Shown in pieces: positions 42,790 through 53,422 of a DNA stretch of 64,000 nt; position 1 is the stretch's first letter, and each line of letters starts with the position of its first letter. The DNA is taken from assembly GCA_946415245.1 (NCBI GenBank), contig CAMKRS010000002.1, forward strand, positions 62,001 through 126,000, in the 5' to 3' direction. Source of the stretch: an uncultured Prevotella sp. GTDB taxonomy: Bacteria; Bacteroidota; Bacteroidia; Bacteroidales; Bacteroidaceae. Both the position numbers and the translations under genes were made by a program. The notes beneath the pieces were generated by a model that worked only from the letters and a program-made list of their open reading frames with translations, did no database searches and was not told the origin of the DNA.

Positions 42790-45700
42790 ATGATTGTTGA
42801 GCGCATAAGAAACCTAGATATTTCCAAACGTCCAATTATTACCGGTCTTTATGGCTGTACTTATGGACAAGAGTATTTTGTGGAAGACAACCTTTGCAAG
42901 TACAATTACTGGCAAGAATTGTATCGATATTTGCGAGGTGAAGGTTATACGACCGTCTTCTACAATGAAGGATTCAATTTCTTTTCTTATGAGGAAAGTC
43001 AATTGGAGACGTTCATCTTCACAAAACCAGAGGACATCTCTAATGGTACGAGGGGAAATGGTAATCCTCAAGGCCGATATGTTTCTCAGTTTTCAAGCCC
43101 TAATGGGCACAACCGACGCAGGGGAATACGTCTGACCAATGGAGGAAACAATACATCTGGGATCACTACTGAGAATCATGAAGGGGCGCAAACGGCTCCC
43201 CAAGATACGACATCAACAGATCTTGTGGCGCGCAATTCTGCAATTTTGGTCAACAAAACTGATACAGACCAATTTTTCCAGGTTAGGAGCAGAGAGCGAG
43301 TGATGGCAAGAATATCTACATTCATGAATTTGAATCCCGGCCATAGGTTAGCTGTCGTCTTCACAATGCCTTCCAAAATATCCTTTGGACGGGAGGAGCC
43401 AGCAATCATTTCCGATCTGCAGGCACGATTTAGCCAGCAAGACCATGCAGCCTCAAGCCTCAGGATAATTATCCTTTACGACTTTAAGGAAGTGACGGCT
43501 TTGTATGAATCTCTCCAGCAAGGAGGAGCTTTCTTCCTTGATACTTGGTTCAAAAACCAAATGTTTCCAGATCATCAGGAAGGACGCTCAGACTTGCACA
43601 AACCGTCTTCCTCATTATACCATATTGGGAGCATGGGAAAGGACGAAGTGGGTAACATGCTTAAAAGGCGACGTGTCATGGACGGTCTTCGATATACCTT
43701 GTCCCCAATCCCCTTTGACGATTTATGTGCTCGGATTTGCCAACAATTTATTATACAAGACCCTGACACGGAAGAGGAGAAAAGCATTGAGACTGTCGCT
43801 GAGTTTATGAAATTGCCCACCCAAGAGATTGAAAGAACAATATTAAGGATGGACAATGAGAAGGCGATCAACAAAATTAAGAAAATGCTTGGCATAGACA
43901 AATTGATAGAACAATTTGAAAAATATGTCAAGGCTTATCGTCGTTCGCAAAAAAACAAGAAAGAGCCGAAATTCCGTCCCCACATGGCCTTCATGGGCAA
44001 CCCAGGCACCGGTAAGACAACGGTGGCAAGGCTGTTTGGTGACATGCTGAGAGAGGAAGGATTGCTTAGCAGAGGACAATTTATTGAAGCTAAACCTCAA
44101 GATTTGATTAGCCAATATATTGGAGATACACGCATAAAAGCCCAAGCTTTATGCGACCGGGCAAAAGGCGGTGTGCTATTCATCGATGAAGCCTACGGAC
44201 TTATGTCTGGTGACAACAATAACGGCAATACCAACTTTGGGAAAGAGGCCATTGAGGTACTTATCCAGTTCATGGAGAATAATGACGATTCTCTGGTAAT
44301 CTTAGCTGGTTACCCTGATGACATACAAAGGCTAATTAAAGAAGGGAACCCAGGCTTTGAAAGCCGTTTCAACAAAGACATCGGATATTTCTATTTCGAA
44401 GACTACGAACCTGATGTTCTTTATCAAATCGCCAAGAAGAACATTCCTGAAGAGATCAAGACCACAGAGGCATTCGACAAGGCCCTCCGTGACATCATTG
44501 TGATTAAACACGCCTACCGTTCCCATAATTTCGGTAATGCCAGAGACATTGAGAACCTGGCCAGTACGATTGTCTCTGCCTATTATGAAACTGGGGATAA
44601 TAGCCTTTTAGACATCAAGCACCTTCCTGACAAACTTCGCATATTGGTTGATCCGACCATGCTTGACGAAGAAACTATGCTTGCTGAGCTTAATGAAAAG
44701 ATTGTAGGGCAAGAAAACATTAAGAAAGTCGTTAGGGAACTATATGTAAGTTGTCAGGCAGAACGTACCAAGATGACCAATATTGAGGGTTACAAACCTG
44801 AACCCCAAAGGCTCAACTACATTTTTGCCGGCAATCCGGGAACCGGAAAAACAACCGTTGCACGTATCATCGGTAACTTATTACAGAAGATGGGAGTGTT
44901 AAGCAGCAATGACAACTCGGTCCTTACGGAGATGTCTGGTGGAGAGATGACTCAGATGACACCAGAGCAAATCGATGACCTCTTCGAAAACAACATTGGG
45001 AAAGTCTTATTCATTGACGAGGCCTACGAGTTGGGGCATAATCCTCAAGTCATCGGGGAAATCGTTCAGAATGCAACAAACCTAAAATATCAGAATAAAC
45101 TGTGCCTAATCCTTGCAGGCTATACCACCGAGATGCACCAAATGATGCGCCTCAATCCGGGAATGTTCAGCAGGTTTACAGAAGTGAAGTTCCGAGATTA
45201 CAGCAATAAAGAGTTATGGGAGATTCTTAAACGCAAAATCAATGCTCCAGGCAGTCAATATCTGATTGACGAAGCTGCATGCAAAAAAACTGCGATAAAC
45301 TATTTTGCATCACTGCCTCGTGGCCATGAATTTGGCAATGCAAGGATTATTGACGATCCCCTCTTGCCACATCTAAAACTCGAACTTGCTAAGCGATATA
45401 TCGGTGCTACCAAAGAACAGCACAATGATCCCGATTTCGCAAAAAGGATCCTCCCTGAAGATTTCCCTCTCACCCGAGGCGGAAACGGAGATTCTGATTT
45501 ATCCCCAATGGAGAGGTTAAACAAAATGCAAGGAATAGAGAATATTCAGGAACAGTTTGAACAATATAGGGAAGCCTTCAAACGATTCCTTAATGGGAAC
45601 GGAGGCGATATATTCCGTCCTCACATGGCATTTATGGGTAACCCCGGAACTGGTAAAACAACCATCGCCCGTCTATTCGGATCTATCCTTCATGAAGATG

Positions 45701-48700
45701 GGCTTTTGCCGCAAGGCCAATTTATTGAAGCCACCGTAGGCGATTTGGTTGGTCAGTACATTGGAGAGACAAGAGTAAAGGCTGGCGCTTTATGTGACCG
45801 GGCAAAAGGTGGCGTATTGTTCATCGATGAAGCCTACGGGCTTATGTCGGGTACTAATGAACACGGCAATGCCGACTTTGGTCAAGAAGCCATAGAGGTG
45901 CTCATCCAATTCATGGAGAATAATGACGACTCTCTCGTGATATTGGCAGGATATCCTGATGAAATAAAGAGGCTCATTAATGACGGGAATCCAGGCTTCA
46001 AAAGCCGCTTCAACGAAAGCCTCGGCTATTTCTATTTCGAAGATTACGCACCTGACGCACTCTACAATATTGCCAGAAGGAACATTCTTAAAAATGTCAA
46101 AGAAACGACAGAAGCCTTCGACAAAGCACTTAAGAACATTATCGTACTCAAACATGCCTACCGCACCAAGGTTTTCGGCAATGCCAGAGATATGGAGAAT
46201 CTGGCCAATACGATCATCTCTTCCTACTATAATGCCAAGGCCACTGGTCCTCTTGATGTTGTTCATCTTCCAGAGCGACTCCGCATATTGGTTGATCCCT
46301 CTGTGCTCAATGAAGAGACCATGCTTTCCGAACTCAATGAAGTAATTGTCGGACAGGAAAAGGTCAAGACTATTGTTAGGAATCTATTCTATAGTTGCTT
46401 GTCAGAACGCACCAAGATGGCTGAAATCAAAGGTTATCAACCAAAACTTCAAAGGCTTAACTACATTTTTGCCGGAAATCCAGGTACAGGTAAGACTACC
46501 ATAGCACGTATCATTGGCAACCTGCTCCAGAAGATGGGTGTACTAAGCAGCAATGATGAATCTGCCGTCACAGAGATTTCTGGCGGTGAGGTGGCAAATA
46601 TGACACCTAATCAAATCAAGAAACTTTTTGAAGACAATATCGGGAAGGTCTTGTTCATAGACGAAGCATATCAACTGAAGGATAATTTTCAAGCTCTAGC
46701 AGAAATAGTCAAAAATGTAACGGACGAAGATTATCAAAACAAGATGTGTATTATCCTCGCAGGATATACAAAAGAGATGCATGAAATGATGAGTTCTAAT
46801 CCGGGAATGGCAAGTCGTTTCAAAGAGGTGTTATTCCAGGACTACACCGATGAACAACTATGGGAGATTCTTAAGCGTAAAGTGAATGCCCCAGACAGTC
46901 AACTGCTGATGGACGAGGAAGCTTGCGAACAAAAAGCACTTAATTATTTTGCATCATTAAAACGTGGTCATGACTTTGGTAATGCCAGGATTATTAGCGA
47001 AACACTCATCCCTCACCTGAAAGAAAAGCAAGATAGGCGATTCGAAAAAGCCTCTTCCGATGAGAGGAAAAACCCAGATTTTGCCATGAGAATCCTTCCT
47101 GAAGATTTCCCTGCCACTAGGATTAAGGGGAAAAAATCCATGCCACCGATGGAGAGGCTGGAGAAGATGCAGGGCATAGAAATAATAAAGAAACAGTTCA
47201 AGCGATATCGAGAAGCCTTTAAACGATACCTTGAGGGCGAAGGTGTAAGTATATTCCGTCCCCACATGGCATTCATGGGAAACCCCGGCACTGGCAAAAC
47301 AACAATCGCCCGTCTATTCGGATCTATCCTTCATGAGGATGGGCTTTTGTCACAGGGGCAGTTCGTAGAGGCCAAAGTAAGTGACCTAGAAGGTCAGTAC
47401 ATTGGTGAAACAAGGATCAAGGCTTCTGCTTTATGTGACCGGGCAAAAGGTGGCGTATTGTTCATCGACGAGGCCTATGGACTTATGTCGGGTACTAATG
47501 AACATGGAAGTGTCGACTATGGGCAAGAAGCTATAGAGGTGCTTATTCAGTTCATGGAAAACAATGAAGATTCTCTTGTGATTTTGGCAGGTTACCCCAC
47601 GGAAATAAAAAGACTTATCAACGAAGGAAACCCGGGTTTCAAAAGCCGCTTCAACGACAGTATAGGCTTCTTCTATTTCGAAGACTACGAACCCGATGCC
47701 CTTTACAACATTGCCCGGCAAAACATTCCGAAATCCATTGAGACAACTGAGGCATTTGATAAAGCACTTAAGAACATCATCGTACTTAAGCATGCCTACC
47801 GCACCAAAGTTTTCGGCAATGCTAGAGATATGGAGAACCTAGCCAGCACTATTGTCTCTGCCTATTATGATGCAGGTGAAGATGGACCTCTTGATGTCAG
47901 ACATCTGCCAGACCATCTCCGCATATTGGTTGACACCACCATGCTCGATGAGAATATTATGCTTGCAGAACTCAATCAGAAGATTGTAGGACAGGCAGAG
48001 ATTAAGGAAATTGTCAAGAATCTGTATATCAAGTGTGCCGGCGAACGTAGGATGATGGCAAACATAGAAGGCTATCAGCCCGAACTTCAAAGGCTCAACT
48101 ACATTTTTGCGGGCAATCCTGGTACGGGCAAAACCACAATTGCTCGCATCATCGGTAACTTGCTCCAAAAGATGGGTGTGCTGAGCAGCAATGACATCTC
48201 GGTCATCACAGAAATGTCGGGTGGAGAAATGACTCAGATGAGACCCTCTCAAATCAAAAAGCTCTTCGAGGAGAATATTGGAAAAGTATTGTTTATAGAC
48301 GAGGCCTATGAGCTAGGACGTAATCCACAAGTGATCGGTGAAATTGTAAAGAACGCGACAAATCCAGATTATCAAAATAAATTATGCATCATCCTTGCAG
48401 GCTATACAAAAGAGATGAATGACATGATGAGACTCAATTCTGGAATGTCTAGTCGATTCGATGAAGTGGTATTCCAAGATTACAGTGACGAGGAACTTTG
48501 GGAGATCCTGAAACGCAAGGTCAATGCGGACAACCAGTGCCAAATGGACGAGACTGCTTGCTACCAGATTGCAATGGATTATTTTGCTTCTCTACCCCGA
48601 GGCTCTCATTTTGGCAATGCACGAATTATAGACTCACTCCTCAGTCATCTGAAACACAAACTTAAGGAACGATATATCTATGCGACTGAAGAGCAGGCAA

Positions 48701-49473
48701 AAGACCCCAATTTCGCCAGAACAATTCTTCCTGAGGATTTTCCACAAGGATTTGACAAGGCACAACATAGTTCAAATGTTTCCACGAGCATGATTAATCC
48801 ACCAAAACCCGTAACAGCGATGCGGAGTATTGACCTGACCAAGAACCCTGCCGACCGCAGAGTTACCGGCAAGAGTCAACTTAAGGAAAAGGCTACTGGA
48901 CTGTTGTCTTCATCAAATGGTGAGGGTACGGGGTTTATTATCTCCATCCCTGATCGTTATATCCTGACTTGCAGCCATGTTATAGAAGATTCCAACGACC
49001 TTCGCTTCATAATGAGTTGCGAAAGGGAATTTGAAACAATTGCACATGTAGTTTGGAGTAGTTTTGAACAGGACATGGCACTTCTTCAATTGGATGAAAT
49101 TCCCGATGACGCATGCTACGTCCAAATTGACTGTAATATCGACCAAGATCCAGACCCCTGTGCCCCAGATGAGATGATAAAATTGATATTGTGTTCATAC
49201 CCCGCTGGATCTATCCTTGCCTCAACCCCCACCTTCTCTGAAGGCAAGATAGATAATTACGAGAAGCAGGTTCAACTACCGGACGGTCGCTGTTTTGACA
49301 CCATTATATCAGCAATCAATGCAACTCATGGATGTTCTGGCGGACCTGTGGTGCGCATGAGCGATTTTGCGTTGGTAGGGATACTCCAAGGCGGATTGAA
49401 AGAAGGCAATGACCAATTAATCACTGACATCCACCAACTTCTCAGAAACAAGAACTTAGATATTAAATTTTAA
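42790..49473 (+). CDS. Giant protein: six tandem CbxX-type AAA+ modules plus trypsin-like protease
   Basis: 2227 residues. After an N-terminal region of about 390 residues of unknown fold come six AAA+ modules, with Walker A motifs (GNPGTGKTT) at about residues 403, 681, 950, 1229, 1497 and 1775, a period of 268-279. All six keep Walker B (LFIDEAY). The modules alternate: odd ones have ALCDRAKGGVLFIDEAYGLM, even ones have GNLLQKMGVLSSND and IGKVLFIDEAY. This amounts to three A-B pairs, enough for a hexameric ring in one chain, as in dynein. Residues about 2040-2220 are a trypsin-like protease with triad His2063 (LTCSHV), Asp2095 (EQDMALLQL) and Ser2183 (GCSGGPV). It is likely a motor or remodeller that feeds or regulates the protease. 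All ATP sites look active. Confidence 0.9.
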   Translation: MIVERIRNLDISKRPIITGLYGCTYGQEYFVEDNLCKYNYWQELYRYLRGEGYTTVFYNEGFNFFSYEESQLETFIFTKPEDISNGTRGNGNPQGRYVSQFSSPNGHNRRRGIRLTNGGNNTSGITTENHEGAQTAPQDTTSTDLVARNSAILVNKTDTDQFFQVRSRERVMARISTFMNLNPGHRLAVVFTMPSKISFGREEPAIISDLQARFSQQDHAASSLRIIILYDFKEVTALYESLQQGGAFFLDTWFKNQMFPDHQEGRSDLHKPSSSLYHIGSMGKDEVGNMLKRRRVMDGLRYTLSPIPFDDLCARICQQFIIQDPDTEEEKSIETVAEFMKLPTQEIERTILRMDNEKAINKIKKMLGIDKLIEQFEKYVKAYRRSQKNKKEPKFRPHMAFMGNPGTGKTTVARLFGDMLREEGLLSRGQFIEAKPQDLISQYIGDTRIKAQALCDRAKGGVLFIDEAYGLMSGDNNNGNTNFGKEAIEVLIQFMENNDDSLVILAGYPDDIQRLIKEGNPGFESRFNKDIGYFYFEDYEPDVLYQIAKKNIPEEIKTTEAFDKALRDIIVIKHAYRSHNFGNARDIENLASTIVSAYYETGDNSLLDIKHLPDKLRILVDPTMLDEETMLAELNEKIVGQENIKKVVRELYVSCQAERTKMTNIEGYKPEPQRLNYIFAGNPGTGKTTVARIIGNLLQKMGVLSSNDNSVLTEMSGGEMTQMTPEQIDDLFENNIGKVLFIDEAYELGHNPQVIGEIVQNATNLKYQNKLCLILAGYTTEMHQMMRLNPGMFSRFTEVKFRDYSNKELWEILKRKINAPGSQYLIDEAACKKTAINYFASLPRGHEFGNARIIDDPLLPHLKLELAKRYIGATKEQHNDPDFAKRILPEDFPLTRGGNGDSDLSPMERLNKMQGIENIQEQFEQYREAFKRFLNGNGGDIFRPHMAFMGNPGTGKTTIARLFGSILHEDGLLPQGQFIEATVGDLVGQYIGETRVKAGALCDRAKGGVLFIDEAYGLMSGTNEHGNADFGQEAIEVLIQFMENNDDSLVILAGYPDEIKRLINDGNPGFKSRFNESLGYFYFEDYAPDALYNIARRNILKNVKETTEAFDKALKNIIVLKHAYRTKVFGNARDMENLANTIISSYYNAKATGPLDVVHLPERLRILVDPSVLNEETMLSELNEVIVGQEKVKTIVRNLFYSCLSERTKMAEIKGYQPKLQRLNYIFAGNPGTGKTTIARIIGNLLQKMGVLSSNDESAVTEISGGEVANMTPNQIKKLFEDNIGKVLFIDEAYQLKDNFQALAEIVKNVTDEDYQNKMCIILAGYTKEMHEMMSSNPGMASRFKEVLFQDYTDEQLWEILKRKVNAPDSQLLMDEEACEQKALNYFASLKRGHDFGNARIISETLIPHLKEKQDRRFEKASSDERKNPDFAMRILPEDFPATRIKGKKSMPPMERLEKMQGIEIIKKQFKRYREAFKRYLEGEGVSIFRPHMAFMGNPGTGKTTIARLFGSILHEDGLLSQGQFVEAKVSDLEGQYIGETRIKASALCDRAKGGVLFIDEAYGLMSGTNEHGSVDYGQEAIEVLIQFMENNEDSLVILAGYPTEIKRLINEGNPGFKSRFNDSIGFFYFEDYEPDALYNIARQNIPKSIETTEAFDKALKNIIVLKHAYRTKVFGNARDMENLASTIVSAYYDAGEDGPLDVRHLPDHLRILVDTTMLDENIMLAELNQKIVGQAEIKEIVKNLYIKCAGERRMMANIEGYQPELQRLNYIFAGNPGTGKTTIARIIGNLLQKMGVLSSNDISVITEMSGGEMTQMRPSQIKKLFEENIGKVLFIDEAYELGRNPQVIGEIVKNATNPDYQNKLCIILAGYTKEMNDMMRLNSGMSSRFDEVVFQDYSDEELWEILKRKVNADNQCQMDETACYQIAMDYFASLPRGSHFGNARIIDSLLSHLKHKLKERYIYATEEQAKDPNFARTILPEDFPQGFDKAQHSSNVSTSMINPPKPVTAMRSIDLTKNPADRRVTGKSQLKEKATGLLSSSNGEGTGFIISIPDRYILTCSHVIEDSNDLRFIMSCEREFETIAHVVWSSFEQDMALLQLDEIPDDACYVQIDCNIDQDPDPCAPDEMIKLILCSYPAGSILASTPTFSEGKIDNYEKQVQLPDGRCFDTIISAINATHGCSGGPVVRMSDFALVGILQGGLKEGNDQLITDIHQLLRNKNLDIKF

Positions 49474-49526
49474 TATGCTATTAATTGTATTAACTATCTC
49501 AACAATACATTTAAACTTTTTATAAT

Positions 49527-51806
49527 ATGGAAAGCAATTCAAATAGCAGTGCAATGGATCGTCTCCAGCAAATGGTTGGATTAGAGAATATCAAGGAACA
49601 GTTTAAACGGTATCGCAATGCCTTCAAACGGCATCGCGAAAGCAAGGCACCTGGCGTATTTCGTCCCCACATGGCATTTATGGGCAATCCCGGCACAGGC
49701 AAGAGCACCGTGGCTAGGCTATTTGCCGAGATTCTTCATGAAGATGGACTTCTACCGCAAGGTTACTTTGTTGAAGCTACCGTAGGCGATTTGATTGGTC
49801 AGTACATTGGAGAAACAAGAGTGAAGGCAGGCGCTATATGTGACCGCGTAAAAGGTGGTGTATTGTTCATCGACGAAGCCTACGGGCTTATGTCGGGTAC
49901 TAATGAACACGGCAATGCAGACTTTGGTCAAGAAGCCATAGAGGTGCTCATCCAGTTCATGATGAATAATGATGACACGGTTGTGATATTTGCGGGGTAT
50001 TCTGATGAGATAGAAAAGTTCATGGACGAAACGTTCATCAAGACCCATTTCCTTTCAGACCTCAGCATATACTATTTCGAGGACTACGAACCTGATGTCC
50101 TTTACAACATTGCCCGGCAAAACATTCCGAAATCCATTGAGACAACTGATGCATTTGATAAAGCACTTAAGAACATCATCATACTTAAGCACGCCTACCG
50201 CACCAAAGTTTTCGGTAATGCCAGAGATATGGAGAACATAGCCAACACCATTGTCTCTGCCTATTATGATACAGACCAAGATGGACCTCTTGATGTTGTT
50301 CATCTTCCAGAGCGACTCCGCATATTGGTTGATCCCTCTGTGTTCGACGAGAATATCATGCTTGCAGAACTCAATCAGAAGATTGTAGGACAGCAACAAA
50401 TCAAGCATTTTATCAGGGATCTTTATTTAAGACTCCTTGCTGAACGTACTAAGATGTCCATCATAAAGGGCTACAAACCCGAACTTCTGCCGCTCAACTT
50501 TATTTTCGCCGGCAATCCAGGTACTGGGAAATCAACTGTTGCACGTATCATCGGTAACTTATTACAGAAGATGGGAGTGTTAAGCAGCAATGACAACTCG
50601 GTCTTTACGGAGATTTCTGGCAGCGAGGTGGCTAACATGACACCTAATCACATCATGGAACTTTTTGAAGACAATATCGGGAAGGTCTTGTTCATAGACG
50701 AAGCCTACATGTTGGCAGGAAATCCTCGGGCTATTACTGAAATCATATCTAATGTGACGAAATCTGACTATCGGGGCAAACTATGCCTCATTTTGGCAGG
50801 CTATGCTACTGAGATGCATCAAATGATGCGCCTCTATCTCGGTATGTCCAGCCGGTTCGAGAAAATTTTATTCGAAGACTACACCAACGAGGAATTATGG
50901 GAGATTCTTAAACGCAAAATCAATGTTCCAAACAGCAAGTATATAATTGATGACGTGACGTGCAAGAAAACAGCGATAAATTATTTCGCATCACTTCCCC
51001 GCAGCCCTCATTTCGACAATGCAAGTATTATTACAGGGAAACTATTACCCCTTTTGAAATCAAATCATACCAAGCGATATATCGAAGCGACTGACGAGCA
51101 AAAAGCGGATCCGGATTTCGCAATGAGGATCCTTCCTGAAGATTTCCCAAATAAAGAATATAATGATGAGGAAAGTAATCCTCAGCAGCAAAAGGCTCCT
51201 TTGTCCGCTATGGATAGATTGAAAAGGCTCTTCGATATGGATGGCACGCAAAAACAGCTTGAGAGATATCTTATAAAATACCGATATCACAAAGATAAAA
51301 ACATTGCATTTTATCCCCATATGGCATTTTTGGGAAGTCCAGAGTCTGACATGATGACTATTGGTGAACTGTTTTCAGAAATACTATATGAAGAGGGGCT
51401 AATTGCCTATCAAATATTTGTAGCATTGAGAGGTCAATATCTTATCAACAGTTATGTCGGGCATTCAGCCATAAAGGCACGAGCACTGTTTGATCGAGCC
51501 AAAGGAGGAGTTCTTTTCATCGAAAACGCATATGAGCTATTCACAGAAAACCAATCGCCCGACATTAGCCAATACGGAAAAGAAATCATTATGGAACTGA
51601 TACAATTCATGGAAGATGAGAGAGATACCATCGTTATCCTTGCAGGTTATACTGATAAAATAAGGTATATGCTTCAACACGGGAATCCTGGATTTGCTCG
51701 CAGGGTAACAAACGAATTTATCATGGGCGGGAATCCTGACATTCCATACGATATGATGCTTAGTAGTATATATAATAGTGAAAATGGCCCAATGTGCATG
51801 ATATAA
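49527..51806 (+). CDS. Three-module CbxX-type AAA+ protein with degenerate third module
   Basis: 759 residues. Modules 1 and 2 have intact Walker A (GNPGTGKST at about residues 53 and 329) and Walker B. The third (about residue 603) has GSPESDMMT in place of GNPGTGKTT and FIENAY in place of FIDEAY, so it cannot hydrolyse ATP normally. There is no protease domain. Several long DNA stretches are almost identical to different modules of the giant gene upstream (for example 50089-50215 with 47686-47812, and 50547-50620 with 44863-44936), so the gene is a mosaic made by duplication and gene conversion. It may combine with the giant protein or act as a regulatory ring. Confidence 0.85.
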   Translation: MESNSNSSAMDRLQQMVGLENIKEQFKRYRNAFKRHRESKAPGVFRPHMAFMGNPGTGKSTVARLFAEILHEDGLLPQGYFVEATVGDLIGQYIGETRVKAGAICDRVKGGVLFIDEAYGLMSGTNEHGNADFGQEAIEVLIQFMMNNDDTVVIFAGYSDEIEKFMDETFIKTHFLSDLSIYYFEDYEPDVLYNIARQNIPKSIETTDAFDKALKNIIILKHAYRTKVFGNARDMENIANTIVSAYYDTDQDGPLDVVHLPERLRILVDPSVFDENIMLAELNQKIVGQQQIKHFIRDLYLRLLAERTKMSIIKGYKPELLPLNFIFAGNPGTGKSTVARIIGNLLQKMGVLSSNDNSVFTEISGSEVANMTPNHIMELFEDNIGKVLFIDEAYMLAGNPRAITEIISNVTKSDYRGKLCLILAGYATEMHQMMRLYLGMSSRFEKILFEDYTNEELWEILKRKINVPNSKYIIDDVTCKKTAINYFASLPRSPHFDNASIITGKLLPLLKSNHTKRYIEATDEQKADPDFAMRILPEDFPNKEYNDEESNPQQQKAPLSAMDRLKRLFDMDGTQKQLERYLIKYRYHKDKNIAFYPHMAFLGSPESDMMTIGELFSEILYEEGLIAYQIFVALRGQYLINSYVGHSAIKARALFDRAKGGVLFIENAYELFTENQSPDISQYGKEIIMELIQFMEDERDTIVILAGYTDKIRYMLQHGNPGFARRVTNEFIMGGNPDIPYDMMLSSIYNSENGPMCMI

Positions 51807-51836
51807 ATTATCTCATTACAATAAAAAGAAAACAAT

Positions 51837-52523
51837 ATGGCAATAGCAATTACATGTCCGATATGCAATCAGACAACTAGTGGAAACTTCTGCGAGCATT
51901 GCGGTTTCGAAATCCACATCCTACCTGAGCCTATTTCTGATGAAGTGAGGCTCTATGAAGAGGAACGGGAAAAAGTATATAAAGAAAGGTTAGCGGAACA
52001 AAAGAGAAAGGAGAAGGTCCTTTCCGAACAATTGTCTTCGGCGCAAAAAGAACTGGAAAACCAGAAAATTGTTTCTGAAAAGACAGGAAAAGCAGATCAA
52101 GCCAAAATTGATCAGTTGACTAAAGATTTGAAACAACTAAGCACAGACTTGGAACAGCGGAACAAAGACCTGGAGAAAGCAAATCGAAAAGTCGCAGATG
52201 CAAAAGGAGAGCGTCCAAAGGCTTTCCTTCTATTTAAAGGTGTTGGTGAGGATACCGTTGGTGCTGTTTATCAAGGTAGGAACTCTTATGGTTGTTTATT
52301 CGGTGGAATAGACGATCCCAATCACCAAGAGCTGAGCATTGATGGACTTAAACCTCTTCATTTCAGAATCGAGACCATTGATGACAGGTTCTTACTTCAT
52401 GACTTGGTTGGTGACATGTGTTCTGCTAATGGAGAATTGATAGGCTCAAAAGGTCGTACACTTACTAATGACACCAGGTTTTCTATAGGGAAAACCATAA
52501 AAGTTACGTTTATTATCTCTTAG
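51837..52523 (+). CDS. Zinc ribbon - coiled coil - FHA-like protein
   Basis: 228 residues. An N-terminal zinc ribbon (CPICNQTTSGNFCEHCG) is followed by a coiled coil (residues 35-120) and a C-terminal beta domain of about 100 residues. That domain has KPLHFRIE and MCSANGELI, which place His and Asn as in FHA domains that bind phosphothreonine. The usual Arg and Ser binding residues are less clear (YQGRNSYG, GRTLTN). A phosphopeptide reader would fit the kinase and phosphatase genes that follow. Gap to the vWA gene is 28 bases. Confidence 0.7.
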   Translation: MAIAITCPICNQTTSGNFCEHCGFEIHILPEPISDEVRLYEEEREKVYKERLAEQKRKEKVLSEQLSSAQKELENQKIVSEKTGKADQAKIDQLTKDLKQLSTDLEQRNKDLEKANRKVADAKGERPKAFLLFKGVGEDTVGAVYQGRNSYGCLFGGIDDPNHQELSIDGLKPLHFRIETIDDRFLLHDLVGDMCSANGELIGSKGRTLTNDTRFSIGKTIKVTFIIS

Positions 52524-52551
52524 AAATATTTAACAATTAAAAAATATAACT

Positions 52552-53388
52552 ATGGATTACAATTTAGGTTGGGGTTCTCAACACCCAGGACATTTGGTTT
52601 ATCTGGTTGACCTTTCTGGCTCAATGAAAAAAGGCAACAAGATTGGACAAGTAATGGATGCATTGCAAAAGAGTTTACGATTGCTTATAACGAAATGTAC
52701 GGCTGGAAAAGCTTTGCTTGATCGTTTCTCAGTGACCATAATTGGATATCACTCTGACATCGTTCCTCTCTTTTCGGGAGGTGTTCAAGAATTAAGATCT
52801 CTGATAGCTAACAGTGTTTCAACGGGAAAGCCTTTATTTGATTATGAAGAGGGAGGAATTGCTGAACCTAAGTGGCAAACCTATATGTCAAATGCATTTG
52901 AAGAAGCCAGAAGAGACATCGAGCAATGGATAAGTTCTTCTAATGGTAGGGAATGTCCTGCCCCTATTGTGATAAACATTACGGATGGCCAGCCAGAGGA
53001 AGATGGCAAAAACCTTAAAGAATGTGCAAATGAAGCATTACAGGCGGCAAGGAGATTAACGAGCGTTAGGACTCCTGACGGAAATGTTCTCCTCTATAAT
53101 TTACACATCGGGAGCTCTGGAAATATAAATCAGATTATTCTTCCTGTGGAACGGCCTAAATCTACGGACAATGAACGTGAAGATCAACGTATTGGATTTT
53201 TATACGACAGTGCATCCGTATTGACAGAAAAAATCGCAAGGATGGCTAATTCTTTTGATATTCCTGCTCAAGCTGGTAGTCACGGTATGGTTTCAAATGT
53301 GGAGGATACTGCACTGTTGATTCGCCTTATTGAATTTAGTTCTTCGCTTGGAATGGTGAAAGACGCTACGGAAACGCCCAAACCATAA
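52552..53388 (+). CDS. vWA domain protein (TerY-like)
   Basis: 278 residues, a single von Willebrand A domain. The MIDAS metal site is DLSGSM (about residues 20-25) with the later NITDGQPEED. The protein has no signal peptide or membrane segment, so it is cytoplasmic. With the next two genes (PP2C phosphatase and kinase) it forms the vWA-phosphatase-kinase triad described for TerY-P systems of tellurite-resistance-like stress loci. It is likely a metal-dependent adaptor for protein binding. Confidence 0.85.
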   Translation: MDYNLGWGSQHPGHLVYLVDLSGSMKKGNKIGQVMDALQKSLRLLITKCTAGKALLDRFSVTIIGYHSDIVPLFSGGVQELRSLIANSVSTGKPLFDYEEGGIAEPKWQTYMSNAFEEARRDIEQWISSSNGRECPAPIVINITDGQPEEDGKNLKECANEALQAARRLTSVRTPDGNVLLYNLHIGSSGNINQIILPVERPKSTDNEREDQRIGFLYDSASVLTEKIARMANSFDIPAQAGSHGMVSNVEDTALLIRLIEFSSSLGMVKDATETPKP

Positions 53389-53422
53389 TGTTGTTTTTCC
53401 TCTGTTCACAGTGTCTTATAAT

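Noticed and set aside
45790..46266. Long minus-strand frames opposite the AAA+ modules (also 47431, 47839 and 50055)
   Set aside because: They recur at the same place opposite each module because the modules are repeated. Codon pattern and motifs belong to the plus strand.
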